A stretch of DNA of 64,000 nucleotides from Chloroflexota bacterium (lineage in GTDB: Bacteria > Chloroflexota > Anaerolineae > JAAYZQ01): the NCBI GenBank assembly GCA_018606645.1, contig JAGVRI010000004.1:248001-312000 (forward strand), written 5' to 3'. Numbering within the stretch: the stretch's first letter is position 1; each line of letters begins with the position of its first letter. Under the pieces are notes generated by a model. The model did no database searches. It was not told where the DNA came from and saw only the letters and a list, made by a program, of their open reading frames with translations. The position numbers and the translations under genes were made by a program. Of the stretch, positions 31,298-40,295 are shown piece by piece.

Positions 31298-32308
31298 CTA
31301 CCCGGCTGTTAGGTTAATCACTAACAATTCCAGCGCCAGCCTTTCCTCCATGGCGCCAGTCTTGAGCATCCAGTCGGTGTCCACGAGATATTGGTGTGCG
31401 GCTTCCAACTGGGCCATGGTAAAGTTTCGGGCCTGATGCAGGCCTTTTTCGACGACATACGGATGCAGCCCGAGCCGTTCGCTGATCTCCGGTGGGGTAA
31501 GGCCTTTGGATTGGAGTTCCTTGACCTGAATGAGAATCCGGATCTGCCGGGCCAGCATCGCCAGCAAGGAAAGAGGGTCTTCGCCCTCTTCGAGTAGGCG
31601 GTGAAGGAGCAGCAGCGCTTTATTGGTCTGCCGTTGGCCCACACAGTCGACCAGGTCAAAGACCCTGGTCTCGCGAGCGCGACTGACCAAGGTTTGAACA
31701 TCCTCCAGGCAGATTTGCCTGCCGTCGGCATAGAGGAGCAGTTTTTCGATCTCTTGTTCCAACTGCCGCAGATCGTCGCCGATCAGTACAGCCAGCAGCG
31801 AGGCGGCTTCGCGGCTGATGCTGCCTTTCTGAGAGCGCACTCGCTCCTCGATCCAGCGGGGTAGTTCCGAGTCTTTGGGTTTGGCGAATAGTTTGACAAA
31901 GGCCTGCCGCTCTCTTTCTTTGGCCCTGGCCAGTTGCAGGATGGGATGGGATGCAGGAAGGGTTTTGTTTTCGACAAAGACCAGCCGGGTCGTGGGAGGC
32001 AAGGTGGACAGGTACGCCGTCAGCCCCTCCAGGAAGCGGCGCTTCTGGCCAGCCTCTTCACCTTCCCTCTCCTTCGCACTCTGGCTCAGCCGGCTGAGGA
32101 GATTATAGACGATCACCAGGCGACGATCGGACAAGAAAGGGATCGAATTGCAGACGTGAACCAGTTCATCGAGGGTCAGGCGGTTGCCATCCAAGAGATT
32201 GGTGTTCAGCTCGGCCATGGCCGGGTCGCCGGCGGCCAGTCTGTGTCGCAGACTGAGCAGTTCCTCTGCCTGACCGAACTCGTCTTCCCCGTGAAAGATA
32301 TAGAACAT
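31298..32308 (-). CDS. holA: DNA polymerase III delta subunit
   Basis: 336 residues. The delta subunit opens the sliding clamp in the clamp-loader complex. The N-terminal MFYIFHGEDEFGQAEELL is the family start (nucleotide-site-like but degenerate). The middle domain has RLVFVENKTLP and LPRWIEERVRSQKGSISREAASLLAVLIGDDLRQLEQEIEKL, the most conserved helix, and the C-terminal collar domain has ALLLLHRLLEEGEDPLSLLAMLARQIR. Standard length. Convergent with the SOS-type cassette, nine bases apart. Confidence 0.93.
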   Translation of the reverse strand: MFYIFHGEDEFGQAEELLSLRHRLAAGDPAMAELNTNLLDGNRLTLDELVHVCNSIPFLSDRRLVIVYNLLSRLSQSAKEREGEEAGQKRRFLEGLTAYLSTLPPTTRLVFVENKTLPASHPILQLARAKERERQAFVKLFAKPKDSELPRWIEERVRSQKGSISREAASLLAVLIGDDLRQLEQEIEKLLLYADGRQICLEDVQTLVSRARETRVFDLVDCVGQRQTNKALLLLHRLLEEGEDPLSLLAMLARQIRILIQVKELQSKGLTPPEISERLGLHPYVVEKGLHQARNFTMAQLEAAHQYLVDTDWMLKTGAMEERLALELLVINLTAG

Positions 32309-32312
32309 CCGT

Positions 32313-32801
32313 TTACTGTCGTCCTATTGTGACTTTGTGAATGACAATCCGACCCTTCTCCTGTCGGCAGATTTCAGAGATGTACAGGCCCTCGACCTTG
32401 GAGTCGGTCGTGACCCGCTCCTGGATCTTGTGAGCCAGAGGCTGGGCCAGGATGGCGGCCAAGGTGGCGGCAATCAGAGCCCAGGGAAGCCGTTCGAGTC
32501 TGGAACGAGGACGACCCAGGGTGGTACCAAAGGCGGCAGCGCCGGCCAGTACGCTGGTCACTGCCAGGTTTGTCCCACAACGGGGATGGATCGCCAGGTG
32601 CGTTTCTCCCTGCTGGAGGCGCAGGAGCGCCTCAGAAGCGGCATCGGCCAGTTCCTGGGTATCCAACGCTCCATAGAGATAAAAGCCGGAGAGCGAACTA
32701 CGGCCCATCAAACGCAGATAGGGATGACGACGGTTCAGTATGTGCATGGTGGCGTGCTCGAGGGCGTGGTTTTGTCGAACCGCATCGATCACGGTCTTCA
32801 T
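32313..32801 (-). CDS. DUF6391 membrane protein
   Basis: 162 residues. AVRQNHALEHATMHIL and LAIHPRCGTNLAV are the family's conserved His- and Cys-containing blocks, flanking GFYLYGALDT. Two membrane helices at about residues 88-130. The His/Glu motif looks like a metal site, but no function is known. It starts just upstream of holA, four bases apart, and is probably co-transcribed. ATG behind AAAGGA. Confidence 0.75.
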   Translation of the reverse strand: MKTVIDAVRQNHALEHATMHILNRRHPYLRLMGRSSLSGFYLYGALDTQELADAASEALLRLQQGETHLAIHPRCGTNLAVTSVLAGAAAFGTTLGRPRSRLERLPWALIAATLAAILAQPLAHKIQERVTTDSKVEGLYISEICRQEKGRIVIHKVTIGRQ

Positions 32802-32890
32802 CGAGTGTGCGTCCTTTCTATGTGGTGCCGCCATTATACCATAGCCGGGCCGGGTGGGCAATTGCCGGCGAGGCACAAGGCACAAACCGT

Positions 32891-32919
32891 TTGACGAAAG
32901 ATGAAATTAGAGGTATGAT
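32891..32919 (+). promoter_or_regulatory. Promoter of the amidase gene
   Basis: TTGACG and TATGAT separated by 17 bases; predicted start 16 bases before the ATG, leaving room for GGCGAGGAG as ribosome site. Confidence 0.6.
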
Positions 32920-32942
32920 CGCGTCACTACCAGGCGAGGAGA

Positions 32943-33704
32943 ATGCGGTTGGAAGGGAGAAAGCAGGTAACCCGGCTGTTGTTTGTTGCCTTTCTCCTGG
33001 GGATCGGGTATGTGGCATGGTTGGCCCATTGGATGCAGAGTGAGGGGGCTCCGCAAGGCCCTGAGCCCACCGGCCAGCCATCCGTTGTCCGCCCCACTCG
33101 CACGCCGCGCCCCACCCGCACCCCGCGTCCCACGCGTACACCCAGGCCCAGCCCGACTGTCAGCCCTTCGCCCAGACCCTTGCGAGTCGGTATTGTCGCC
33201 GGGCATTGGCAGAATGATTCCGGGGCCATCTGCCCTGACGGGTTGCAGGAAGTGACCATTAACCTGGATGTAGCTTCTCGGGTGGTGGCTATCCTGCAAT
33301 ATGAAGGATACATGGCGGAGCTCTTGCCCGAGTTTTCAGACAGGCTGAACGGTTACAAGGCGGATGCCTTTGTTTCAATCCATACCGATTCGTGCAGCGT
33401 TCCAGAGGCTTCTGGTTTCAAAGTGGCCCGTGTGGCCGGCAGCGCCATCCCGGAAAAAGAGGATCGCCTCGTCGCCTGCCTGATCCAGAAATATGGAGAG
33501 GTCACCGGACTGACATTCCATGAGAATAGCATCACCTTCGATATGACCGGGTATCACGCTTTCAGCGAAATCGATCCGGAAACGCCGGCCGCGATCATCG
33601 AACTGGGCTTTATGGCGGCGGACCGGGAGCTATTGACCGAGCACGGCTACGAGCTGGCACAGGCGGTGGCTCAGGGGATCGCCTGCTTTCTTGAGGGGGA
33701 GTAA
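32943..33704 (+). CDS. N-acetylmuramoyl-L-alanine amidase (Amidase_3), membrane-anchored
   Basis: 253 residues. An uncleaved signal anchor (residues about 10-30) precedes a linker with three copies of PTRTPR, then the catalytic domain. Zinc ligands are visible: the His of GIVAGHWQND, the Glu of LQEVTINLDV, the His of VSIHTDSC, and the catalytic Glu of AIIELGFM. The enzyme cleaves the amide between muramic acid and L-Ala in peptidoglycan. The Arg-rich version of the linker might bind wall polymers. Confidence 0.88.
   Translation: MRLEGRKQVTRLLFVAFLLGIGYVAWLAHWMQSEGAPQGPEPTGQPSVVRPTRTPRPTRTPRPTRTPRPSPTVSPSPRPLRVGIVAGHWQNDSGAICPDGLQEVTINLDVASRVVAILQYEGYMAELLPEFSDRLNGYKADAFVSIHTDSCSVPEASGFKVARVAGSAIPEKEDRLVACLIQKYGEVTGLTFHENSITFDMTGYHAFSEIDPETPAAIIELGFMAADRELLTEHGYELAQAVAQGIACFLEGE
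33093..33146 (+). repeat. Three tandem 18-bp repeats coding PTRTPR in the amidase linker
   Basis: Units at 33093-33110, 33111-33128 and 33129-33146. They differ mostly at third codon positions, so the protein repeat is being kept while the DNA diverges. Confidence 0.8.
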
Positions 33705-33710
33705 TCACTG

Positions 33711-34478
33711 TCACGGACGGTGGGCGAGGCGCCAGGCGTGGAGGGCGGCGCCCAACGCTCCCACAATTTGGGGGTTCTCTGGCACGGTGAGGGGTACCCC
33801 TAGGGTCTCGGCAAAGAGCTGCTGCAGACACGGGTTGTAGGCCACACCGCCGGCAAACACAAAGCGTTCCTCTACGCCCACCCGTCGGACCATCCCTCCC
33901 ACCCGGTCCACAATCGCCTGGTGCAACCCAAGGGCGACCCGATGACTGTCCTCTCCGCGGGCGATCAGGGACACCACCTCCGACTCGGCAAAGACGGTGC
34001 ACATGCTGGAGATCCGAACTGCCTGGCCTTTCGCCGCCAGTGCATGAGGCCCCAGTTCCTCCACCCTCATTCCCAGGGCGTTTGCCATGTTTTCCAGGAA
34101 ACGCCCGGTACCGGCAGCACAGCGGTCGTTCATTTCGAAACGGAGCACCTGTCCGCCCGGCCCCACCCGGATCACTTTGCTATCCTGTCCTCCGATGTCC
34201 AACACGGTAGCGACGTCGGGATAGAGGTGGTGGGCACCCAGACTGTAGGCCTTGATCTCTGAGATTACCTCGTTGGCCAGTTCCCGCTCCACTGCGAGGT
34301 GACGCCCATAGCCGGTGGCCACCAGGCAACGATAGGCGCCCTCCCGGATCAGGGCGCGGGCATTGCCCATCGGATCGGTACCGGTATCTACCACTTCCAT
34401 CCGGGCGGGGCGGGTGCCATCCCACTCCACGAGGGCAATGGTCCGCGACCCGATGTCAAGTCCCGCTACCAGCGTCAT
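33711..34478 (-). CDS. BadF/HgdC-type activator ATPase (acyl-CoA dehydratase activase family)
   Basis: 255 residues, ASKHA fold. VAGLDIGSRTIALVEWDG is the phosphate-1 loop, VLDIGGQDSKVI the phosphate-2 loop, and VFAGGVAYNPCL the adenosine loop. The bridging 4Fe-4S cluster ligand Cys is in NDRCAAGTGRFLE, with a second Cys in SSMCTVFAESEVVSLIARG. Such activases inject electrons, with ATP hydrolysis, into 2-hydroxyacyl-CoA dehydratases or benzoyl-CoA reductases. No dehydratase gene is in the window. Translationally coupled to the cupin gene (ATGA). Confidence 0.87.
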   Translation of the reverse strand: MTLVAGLDIGSRTIALVEWDGTRPARMEVVDTGTDPMGNARALIREGAYRCLVATGYGRHLAVERELANEVISEIKAYSLGAHHLYPDVATVLDIGGQDSKVIRVGPGGQVLRFEMNDRCAAGTGRFLENMANALGMRVEELGPHALAAKGQAVRISSMCTVFAESEVVSLIARGEDSHRVALGLHQAIVDRVGGMVRRVGVEERFVFAGGVAYNPCLQQLFAETLGVPLTVPENPQIVGALGAALHAWRLAHRP

Positions 34479-34831
34479 GGGGCTCCTTCGGGTTCTACAC
34501 TCAGGTAAATGGTCAGTTGAGGAAACACCAGCCGATACGCCGTGCCCCCGACCAGGACCGTGCTTTCCCCCTGGCTGACATGGATCGCCTGGCCGGCTGA
34601 GTCATGGACTTCTGCATATCCATCCAGGACCCAGATCAAGCGGTCGTGGGGGACCGCCTGTGGCGTCTTGCTGAGTGACCCGTAGCCGGCGACGATACAG
34701 GTTCGGCAGCCCTTGATCTCGCCCAAAGGGAGGGACACGTGGGCCTCTCCTCCGGCCAGCACCTGGCTGGCCGCCATCTTGCGCGCTTTCTTTTTGATCT
34801 GTTCCACATCGGTGACTGTGGGTCGCATCAT
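34475..34831 (-). CDS. Cupin-domain protein
   Basis: 118 residues. Beta strands with AHVSLPLGEIKG and a central block VPHDRLIWVLDGYAEVHDSAGQAIHVSQGESTVLVGG, matching the second cupin motif. The first motif's His pair is not complete, so metal binding is uncertain. Two consecutive ATGs are possible starts behind GAGAGGG. It overlaps the activase gene by four bases, an unusual partner. Confidence 0.7.
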   Translation of the reverse strand: MMRPTVTDVEQIKKKARKMAASQVLAGGEAHVSLPLGEIKGCRTCIVAGYGSLSKTPQAVPHDRLIWVLDGYAEVHDSAGQAIHVSQGESTVLVGGTAYRLVFPQLTIYLSVEPEGAP

Positions 34832-34912
34832 GCCCTCTCGACAATTTGCCAGGGTGGTGCATGCCCTCGCAAGATCTTACCGGGCGACAGGTAGATCGAG
34901 TGCCCTGTGATT

Positions 34913-34942
34913 AGTATAGCACACCTACTATGCTCATGGCAA
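34913..34942 (-). promoter_or_regulatory. Promoter of the cupin-activase pair
   Basis: TTGCCA and TATACT with an 18-base spacer on the minus strand, about 80 bases before the cupin ATG. Confidence 0.4.
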
Positions 34943-34995
34943 CCCATTGCTCTCGAGCGGTTGGCGCTGTGTTGTCATGAAGGAATGCGCGTTAT

Positions 34996-35024
34996 TGACA
35001 CCCCCGGTCGCTGATGCTATAATG
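34996..35024 (+). promoter_or_regulatory. Consensus promoter of the glycosyltransferase cluster
   Basis: TTGACA (34996-35001), 17 bases, TATAAT (35019-35024). It lies inside the long open frame preceding the GT2 domain, which rules out the ATGs at 34947-35021 as starts. Confidence 0.8.
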
Positions 35025-35117
35025 GCGGCGCGCACAAGGCGCAGGATCGAAGCACTTCCTCCGGCGGAAGCGATCCAGGAGGAGTCTCCGATCAGGAACC
35101 CGTGGGGAGAAGGCTTC

Positions 35118-36062
35118 TTGGATATTTCGATCGTCGTGCCGGTATTAAATGAGGAAGAGAGCCTGCCCCTCCTGTATGAGCGCCTCACCGAGGTGCTGGC
35201 TGGGAGCGGGTATCGCTACGAGATCATCATTGTCGATGACGGCAGCACCGACCGCAGCTTTGAGGTCATGCGTGAGCTGTACGAGCGCGATGAACATCTG
35301 CGGCTGATTCGTTTTCGGCGTAACTATGGGCAGACGGCTGCCTTTGCCGCCGGCTTTGACCGGGCGCGCGGTGACGTCGTCATCACCTTGGACGCCGACC
35401 TGCAGAACGATCCGGCGGATATCCCGGCCTTGATGGCCAAGATCGCCGAGGGCTATGATGTGGTCAGCGGCTGGCGCGTGAACCGGCAGGACCGTTTCCT
35501 AGACCGGCGGCTGCCGTCGGCGATTGCCAACTGCCTGATCGGCTGGGCGACCGGCGTGCGGATCCACGATTACGGCTGTTCCCTCAAGGCCTACCGCCGT
35601 GATATCCTGGCTGATGTGCAGTTGTACGGCGAATTGCACCGTTTCATCCCCGCTCTGGCCCATGCCGCTGGCGGCCGGGTGACCGAAATCCCGGTGCGCC
35701 ACCATCCCCGGCGCTTTGGCAAAGCCAAATATGGCCTGTCCCGCACTCTCAAGGTGATCCTCGATATCCTGGCCGTCCGTTTTCTGATGAGCTATTCCAC
35801 CCGACCGATCCATATCTTTGGCCTGTTGGGCTTGTTCTCCCTGGGGATTGGTAGCATCGTGCTCCTCTATCTGGCGGTGGTGCGGTTGCTGTTGCTCCGG
35901 CCGATCGGCGACCGTCCGTTGACGCTGCTGGGCATCTTGCTGACCATGCTGGGCGTGCAGTTGATCACCAGTGGTTTGCTGGCCGAGCTGGTCACCCGTA
36001 CCTATTACGAAAGCCAGGGAAAACCGATCTACACCGTCCGGGAAGAACTGAGCCGGGAGTGA
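35118..36062 (+). CDS. Polyprenyl-phosphate glycosyltransferase, GT2 (DPM1/GtrB-like)
   Basis: 314 residues from a TTG eight bases after GGAG. GT-A domain: VVPVLNEEESLPLLYERL, IIIVDDGSTDRS, ITLDADLQNDPADIPAL (metal-binding DAD) and YGCSLKAYRRDI. Two C-terminal helices (FLMSYSTRPIHIFGLLGLF and a second after LRPIGDRP) fit the GtrB/ArnC subgroup, which loads a sugar onto undecaprenyl phosphate at the membrane. It begins a cluster with a GT4 enzyme and a UPF0104 protein. Confidence 0.87.
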   Translation: MDISIVVPVLNEEESLPLLYERLTEVLAGSGYRYEIIIVDDGSTDRSFEVMRELYERDEHLRLIRFRRNYGQTAAFAAGFDRARGDVVITLDADLQNDPADIPALMAKIAEGYDVVSGWRVNRQDRFLDRRLPSAIANCLIGWATGVRIHDYGCSLKAYRRDILADVQLYGELHRFIPALAHAAGGRVTEIPVRHHPRRFGKAKYGLSRTLKVILDILAVRFLMSYSTRPIHIFGLLGLFSLGIGSIVLLYLAVVRLLLLRPIGDRPLTLLGILLTMLGVQLITSGLLAELVTRTYYESQGKPIYTVREELSRE

Positions 36063-37279
36063 AGCCGGTGAGTCCTGCCAACCTCGGCGCGGATCGTCAA
36101 AGCCTGCGGGTACTCATGATCGCCCCTACCCCCTTCTTTGCCGACCGGGGGTGCCACGTCCGCATCTATGAAGAGACCCGCGCCCTCCAGACGATGGGCT
36201 GCCAGGTCGAGATCTGCACTTATCATCTCGGTTCTAATCGGCCGGGACTGGTGATCCATCGCACCGTCCGCGTGCCGTGGTACACCAAGACCTCAGCCGG
36301 ACCGTCGTGGCATAAACTATATATTGACGTATTACTGTTGTTCAAAGCATGGGCGGTGGCTCGCCGCTTCCGACCGCACGTGATCCACGGTCATTTGCAC
36401 GAGGGTGCGGCCATTGGTTGGGTCGTGGGGCAACTCCTGGGCGCGCCGGTGGTCGGGGATATTCAAGGCAGCCTGTCCGGCGAACTGAAGGCCCACCAGT
36501 TTATCCCCGGTCACGGTTGGATGTATCGCTTTTGGGCGCGCAATGAACGATGGATCAACCGCCTGCCTGAAGTCATGGTCGCCTCGTGCAGCGATGTGGC
36601 CCGGGAACTACGGGAGAGGTTCGGTGTGCGCCGGGTGGTTCTGGCGCTGGACGGAGTAGATACCGATGCCTTTCGGCCTGATGTCGAGATTGGAGAACTG
36701 CGGAGCCTGGTGCCTCCAGGGCGGCGCGCGGTGGTCTACCTGGGATTGCTCAATGCCTACCAGGGGATCGATCATCTGCTGGCGGCGATTCCCCTCGTCC
36801 TGGAGCGCGTGCCCGAGGCCCATTTCCTGATCATGGGCTATCCCAACGAGGACCGTTACCGACAAAAGGCTCGCGAGCTGGGTGTGGCCGACCATGTCAC
36901 CTTCCCGGGGCGGATTGACTATACCCAGGCCGCTCGCTATCTGGCATTGGGCGAGGTGGCAGTGGGTCCCAAACTCTCCGAGACCGAGTCCAACGGCAAG
37001 CTCTACAACTATATGGCCTGTGCCCTGCCCACGGTCGCCTTTGACACCCCGCCCAGCCGCGAGATCCTGGGGGAACTGGGGGTCTACGCCCCTCGTGGCG
37101 ATGTGACCGCCCTGGCCGATGCCGTTGCCCGCCTGTTGAAGCACCCCGAGGAGGCACGCCAACTGGGCCGGCAGTTGCGCCAGCGCGTGGTCGAACATTT
37201 CTCGTGGCAGAACACGGCACGACAGCTCCTGACCGCCTATGACCTCGCCCGGGAGCAACGAAGGGGAGCGCGGCGTTGA
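36059..37279 (+). CDS. Glycosyltransferase family 4
   Basis: 406 residues, GT-B fold. The N-terminal half has LMIAPTPFFADRGCHVRIYEETRAL and HGHLHEGAAIGWV. The C-terminal half has VVYLGLLNAYQGIDHLLAAIPLV and the nucleotide-sugar motif SETESNGKLYNYMACALPTVAFD, with the conserved Glu pair slightly altered. Transfers a hexose to a lipid or glycan acceptor. GTG overlaps the GT2 stop by four bases (GTGA), so tightly coupled. Confidence 0.87.
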   Translation: MKPVSPANLGADRQSLRVLMIAPTPFFADRGCHVRIYEETRALQTMGCQVEICTYHLGSNRPGLVIHRTVRVPWYTKTSAGPSWHKLYIDVLLLFKAWAVARRFRPHVIHGHLHEGAAIGWVVGQLLGAPVVGDIQGSLSGELKAHQFIPGHGWMYRFWARNERWINRLPEVMVASCSDVARELRERFGVRRVVLALDGVDTDAFRPDVEIGELRSLVPPGRRAVVYLGLLNAYQGIDHLLAAIPLVLERVPEAHFLIMGYPNEDRYRQKARELGVADHVTFPGRIDYTQAARYLALGEVAVGPKLSETESNGKLYNYMACALPTVAFDTPPSREILGELGVYAPRGDVTALADAVARLLKHPEEARQLGRQLRQRVVEHFSWQNTARQLLTAYDLAREQRRGARR

Positions 37280-37325
37280 GCATGCAAGGTTTCTGGCTAG
37301 GGACGTCATCTCGTTGAGGAAAGGC

Positions 37326-38282
37326 GTGGACGATCGGAACAGGCGTCGAAACCGCATCCTGAACCTTCTCAAGGTCCTCGTCAGCCTTGGGGCGTTGATC
37401 TATGTGGTCCGCCGCGTAGACCTGGCGCAGGTGCTCCAGCTTTTCCAGGAAATGGACTGGGGTCCCTTCCTGGCGGCTCTACTTCTCTTTCTCTCCGGGT
37501 CGCTGGTCCGCGCCTATCGGTGGGGGGCACTGGTGTGGTCGTTGGATGTCTCGGTCAGTTGGTGGCGTCTGGTGATGCTCTATTTTGTCGGGTCATTCTT
37601 CAGCCTGTTTTTACCCACCGGCGTCGGCGGCGATGCGGTCAAGATGTACGAACTGTCGCGCAATGATCACAAAGTGTCGGCCGCCATCAGTTCGGTGGTG
37701 GTAGACCGTTTCCTGGGCCTCTTTGTCCTCTTTGCCATGGCGTTGCTGGCGTTGCTCATGGGCCATCGGCTCATCCAACCTCAGGTGCAGCTCCTGATCG
37801 CGGGCATCTTTAGCGCGATTGTGGTCCTGGTTGCCCTGGTGTGGCAACGCTCCTGGCTGGAGCGATGGGGGCGACGGTTCGGCCTGGACCGGTTGCTGGG
37901 TCGGATCAAGGTCTTGCGCGAGTTGTATGAATCGCTCCACCTCTACCGCCCGACGGCGTTGTTGTACGCCACCCTCGCTTCCATCGTCTGGAATTTGATC
38001 CTGATCCTGGGGTATTATTTGTTGGGCCGGGCCGTCGGGATCGAGCTTTCGGCATGGTACTATTTCCTCCTGGTGCCGATCATCTCGGCCCTGTTGATGA
38101 TCCCTTCCGTGGGGGGGCTGGGTATCCGCGAGGGAGGCACCGTGCTGCTCTTTAGCCAGGTGGGAGCCAGCGAGCACCAGGCCCTCGCCCTGGCCCTGGC
38201 CTACGACCTCACCCTGCTGGTCATTGCCTTGATCGGCGCCGGGACCTATATCATCCAGGGGGTCTGGGAGGCGCAGCAATAG
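37326..38282 (+). CDS. UPF0104/lysylphosphatidylglycerol-synthase-TM family protein
   Basis: 318 residues, about eight membrane helices. Family markers are YRWGALVWSLDVSVSW, FLPTGVGGDAVKMYELSRN and the C-terminal PSVGGLGIREGGTVLLF. These proteins resemble the flippase half of MprF and are often found with glycosyltransferases. I start at GTG 37326 behind GAGGAAAGG, after the end of the GT4 gene. Proposed job: moving or modifying the product of the two transferases. Confidence 0.8.
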   Translation: MDDRNRRRNRILNLLKVLVSLGALIYVVRRVDLAQVLQLFQEMDWGPFLAALLLFLSGSLVRAYRWGALVWSLDVSVSWWRLVMLYFVGSFFSLFLPTGVGGDAVKMYELSRNDHKVSAAISSVVVDRFLGLFVLFAMALLALLMGHRLIQPQVQLLIAGIFSAIVVLVALVWQRSWLERWGRRFGLDRLLGRIKVLRELYESLHLYRPTALLYATLASIVWNLILILGYYLLGRAVGIELSAWYYFLLVPIISALLMIPSVGGLGIREGGTVLLFSQVGASEHQALALALAYDLTLLVIALIGAGTYIIQGVWEAQQ

Positions 38283-38318
38283 TTCCTGACCGAGAAGATC
38301 TTCATGGGGAGGGATAAT

Positions 38319-38347
38319 TTTCACCGCATTTGAATGTATGCTATACT
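38319..38347 (+). promoter_or_regulatory. Promoter of the phosphofructokinase gene
   Basis: TTTCAC and TATACT with a 17-base spacer, about 50 bases before the ATG. Confidence 0.5.
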
Positions 38348-38396
38348 CACTATATCACCATGACGAAAGAGGGAATTTAGCAGCGGAGGATATGAG

Positions 38397-39578
38397 ATGG
38401 GTAGAAACAAGAAACTGGGAATTCTCACCGGCGGCGGTGACGTCCCCGGCCTGAACGTGGCCATCAAGGCGGTGGTCGAATCGGCCATTGACAAAGGTTG
38501 GGATGTGATCGGCATCCGCAAGGGTTGGGCCGGTCTGTTGCACTGTAATCTGGATAGCCCGCAGTCACGCAAGAACCTGTTTATGCCGTTGCTGCGCAAT
38601 ACGGTGCGAACCATCGACCGGACCGGTGGCACTTTTTTGCACACATCCCGCACTAACCCGCAACGGGTGAAGGCGAGCGAGGTACCCGATTTCTTGAAAG
38701 GAACAGCAGAGCCAATAGAGGGTGAGGGGGACAAGGCCATCTATGATTTCACCCCTCATGTGCTCAAGGTCCTGGACGCTCTGGAGTTGGACGCCTTGGT
38801 ACCCATCGGTGGGGATGATACCCTTTCCTACGCCGCCCGCTTGCATGAAGAGGGGTTCCCGGTGGTCGCCATCCCCAAGACCATGGACAACGACGTGTAC
38901 GGCACCGACTACTGCATCGGCTTTTCGACCGCCGTCACCCGCAGCGTGGACTTTATCACCAACCTGCGGACCCCGAGCGGTTCGCATGAGCGGATCGCGA
39001 TTGTTGAGCTTTTTGGTCGGAATTCGGGGGAGACTTCTCTGATTTCTGCCTATCTGGCCGATGTGGACCGGGCCATCATCTCCGAGGTGCCGTTTGACAT
39101 TCAAAAGCTGGCATTGCTGTTGGTGCAGGACAAGTATAGCAACCCCAGCAACTATGCCATCATGACCATCTCCGAGGGGGCGCGGGAGATCGAAGGCGAC
39201 CTGGTCCATTATGATGGGGATGAGGATGCCTACGGCCACAAGAAGCTGGGGGGGATCGGCGCGGTCACCGGCGAAAAGATCAAGAAACTGACGGGCGAGA
39301 ACATCATCTATCAGCAGTTGGGATATCTGATGCGCAGCGGCGCCCCCGATTCCCTGGACCGAATGGTGGCTGTCAGTTATGGCCTGCTGGCGATGGACCT
39401 GGTAGCTCAAGGACGGTCAGGCCGGATGGTTGCCTTGCGGGATGGCGTGTACACCCACGTGCCGCTCAAGTATGTCATTTCTGGCACTAAACGGGTGGAC
39501 GTGGACGAGATGTACGATGTGGAGCAGTACCGCCCCAAGATCGCCAACATGATGGGCAAGCCCATGTTCTTGTATTGA
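38397..39578 (+). CDS. 6-phosphofructokinase, predicted PPi-dependent
   Basis: 393 residues. Opens with [14 protein letters not shown]. The donor-site residues decide the class: PIGGDDT has Asp141 where ATP enzymes have Gly (GGDGS), and PKTMDND has Lys161 where they have Gly (PGTIDND). Both are hallmarks of pyrophosphate-dependent enzymes, which also run the reaction in reverse. MDND carries the catalytic Asp. GGAGG precedes the ATG. The stop overlaps the rsmI start by one base, coupling glycolysis with an rRNA methylase gene. Confidence 0.9.
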   Translation: MGRNKKLGILTGGGDVPGLNVAIKAVVESAIDKGWDVIGIRKGWAGLLHCNLDSPQSRKNLFMPLLRNTVRTIDRTGGTFLHTSRTNPQRVKASEVPDFLKGTAEPIEGEGDKAIYDFTPHVLKVLDALELDALVPIGGDDTLSYAARLHEEGFPVVAIPKTMDNDVYGTDYCIGFSTAVTRSVDFITNLRTPSGSHERIAIVELFGRNSGETSLISAYLADVDRAIISEVPFDIQKLALLLVQDKYSNPSNYAIMTISEGAREIEGDLVHYDGDEDAYGHKKLGGIGAVTGEKIKKLTGENIIYQQLGYLMRSGAPDSLDRMVAVSYGLLAMDLVAQGRSGRMVALRDGVYTHVPLKYVISGTKRVDVDEMYDVEQYRPKIANMMGKPMFLY

Positions 39579-40285
39579 TGGGCACCCTGTTTCTGGTAGG
39601 CACCCCGATCGGCAATCTAGAAGATATCAGTGAGCGGGCGCTCCAGGTCTTACGCCAGGTTCGCCTCATTGCTGCCGAAGATCCAGAGCGCACCCAACGG
39701 CTGCTGAGTCGCTATGAGATCCATACGCCGATGATGCGCTTCACCGATGCCTACCATCGGCGTAAGCAGAGTCGGATGCAGGCTGTCCTCGATGCCCTGA
39801 TGCAGGGCGATGTGGCGCTGGTCACCGAGGCGGGCATGCCCGGCCTGGCCGATCCCGGCTACGAACTGGTCGGCGCTGCCCTGGAGCGGGGGATCCCCCT
39901 CGTCGGAGTGCCCGGCCCCACCGCCATCTCGGCCGCTCTGGCCGTTGCCGGCATCCCTGGCGATCGCTTTTACTTCGTTGGTTTCCTGCCCAGGGCAGCC
40001 GGCGCCCGTCGCGCTTTGTTGGCCTCCCTGGTGGACTGCCCGTTTACGGTAGTCGCCTATGAGGTCCCACACCGCCTGCTGGAGGCATTGACCGACCTGG
40101 AGCAATGCTTCGGAGACCGGTTCACGGCCGTGTGTGGAGAGTTGACCAAGCTCCATGAACAGGTGCAGAGGGGCGCTGCCGGCGAGTTGTTGGCCCACTT
40201 TCGGGCGCGGCCGCCGCGGGGTGAATTCACCCTGGTGATCAGCGGGGCCGCCGGGGGCCGCGCCCTCAACCCCTTGGAACCGTGA
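39578..40285 (+). CDS. rsmI: 16S rRNA (cytidine1402-2'-O)-methyltransferase
   Basis: 235 residues. Tetrapyrrole-methylase-like fold. LFLVGTPIGNLEDISERAL, IAAEDPERTQRLLSRYEI, VTEAGMPGLADPGYEL, VGVPGPTAISAALAVAGIPGDRFYFVGFLP and the closing RGEFTLVISG are the RsmI blocks in order. Family DT(R/S) reads DPE, and SDAGTPxISDPG reads TEAGMPGLADPG, mild changes. The product modifies C1402 in the decoding centre. It is somewhat shorter than the 280-residue E. coli enzyme. Confidence 0.9.
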   Translation: MGTLFLVGTPIGNLEDISERALQVLRQVRLIAAEDPERTQRLLSRYEIHTPMMRFTDAYHRRKQSRMQAVLDALMQGDVALVTEAGMPGLADPGYELVGAALERGIPLVGVPGPTAISAALAVAGIPGDRFYFVGFLPRAAGARRALLASLVDCPFTVVAYEVPHRLLEALTDLEQCFGDRFTAVCGELTKLHEQVQRGAAGELLAHFRARPPRGEFTLVISGAAGGRALNPLEP

Positions 40286-40295
40286 GTCGGGTCTT

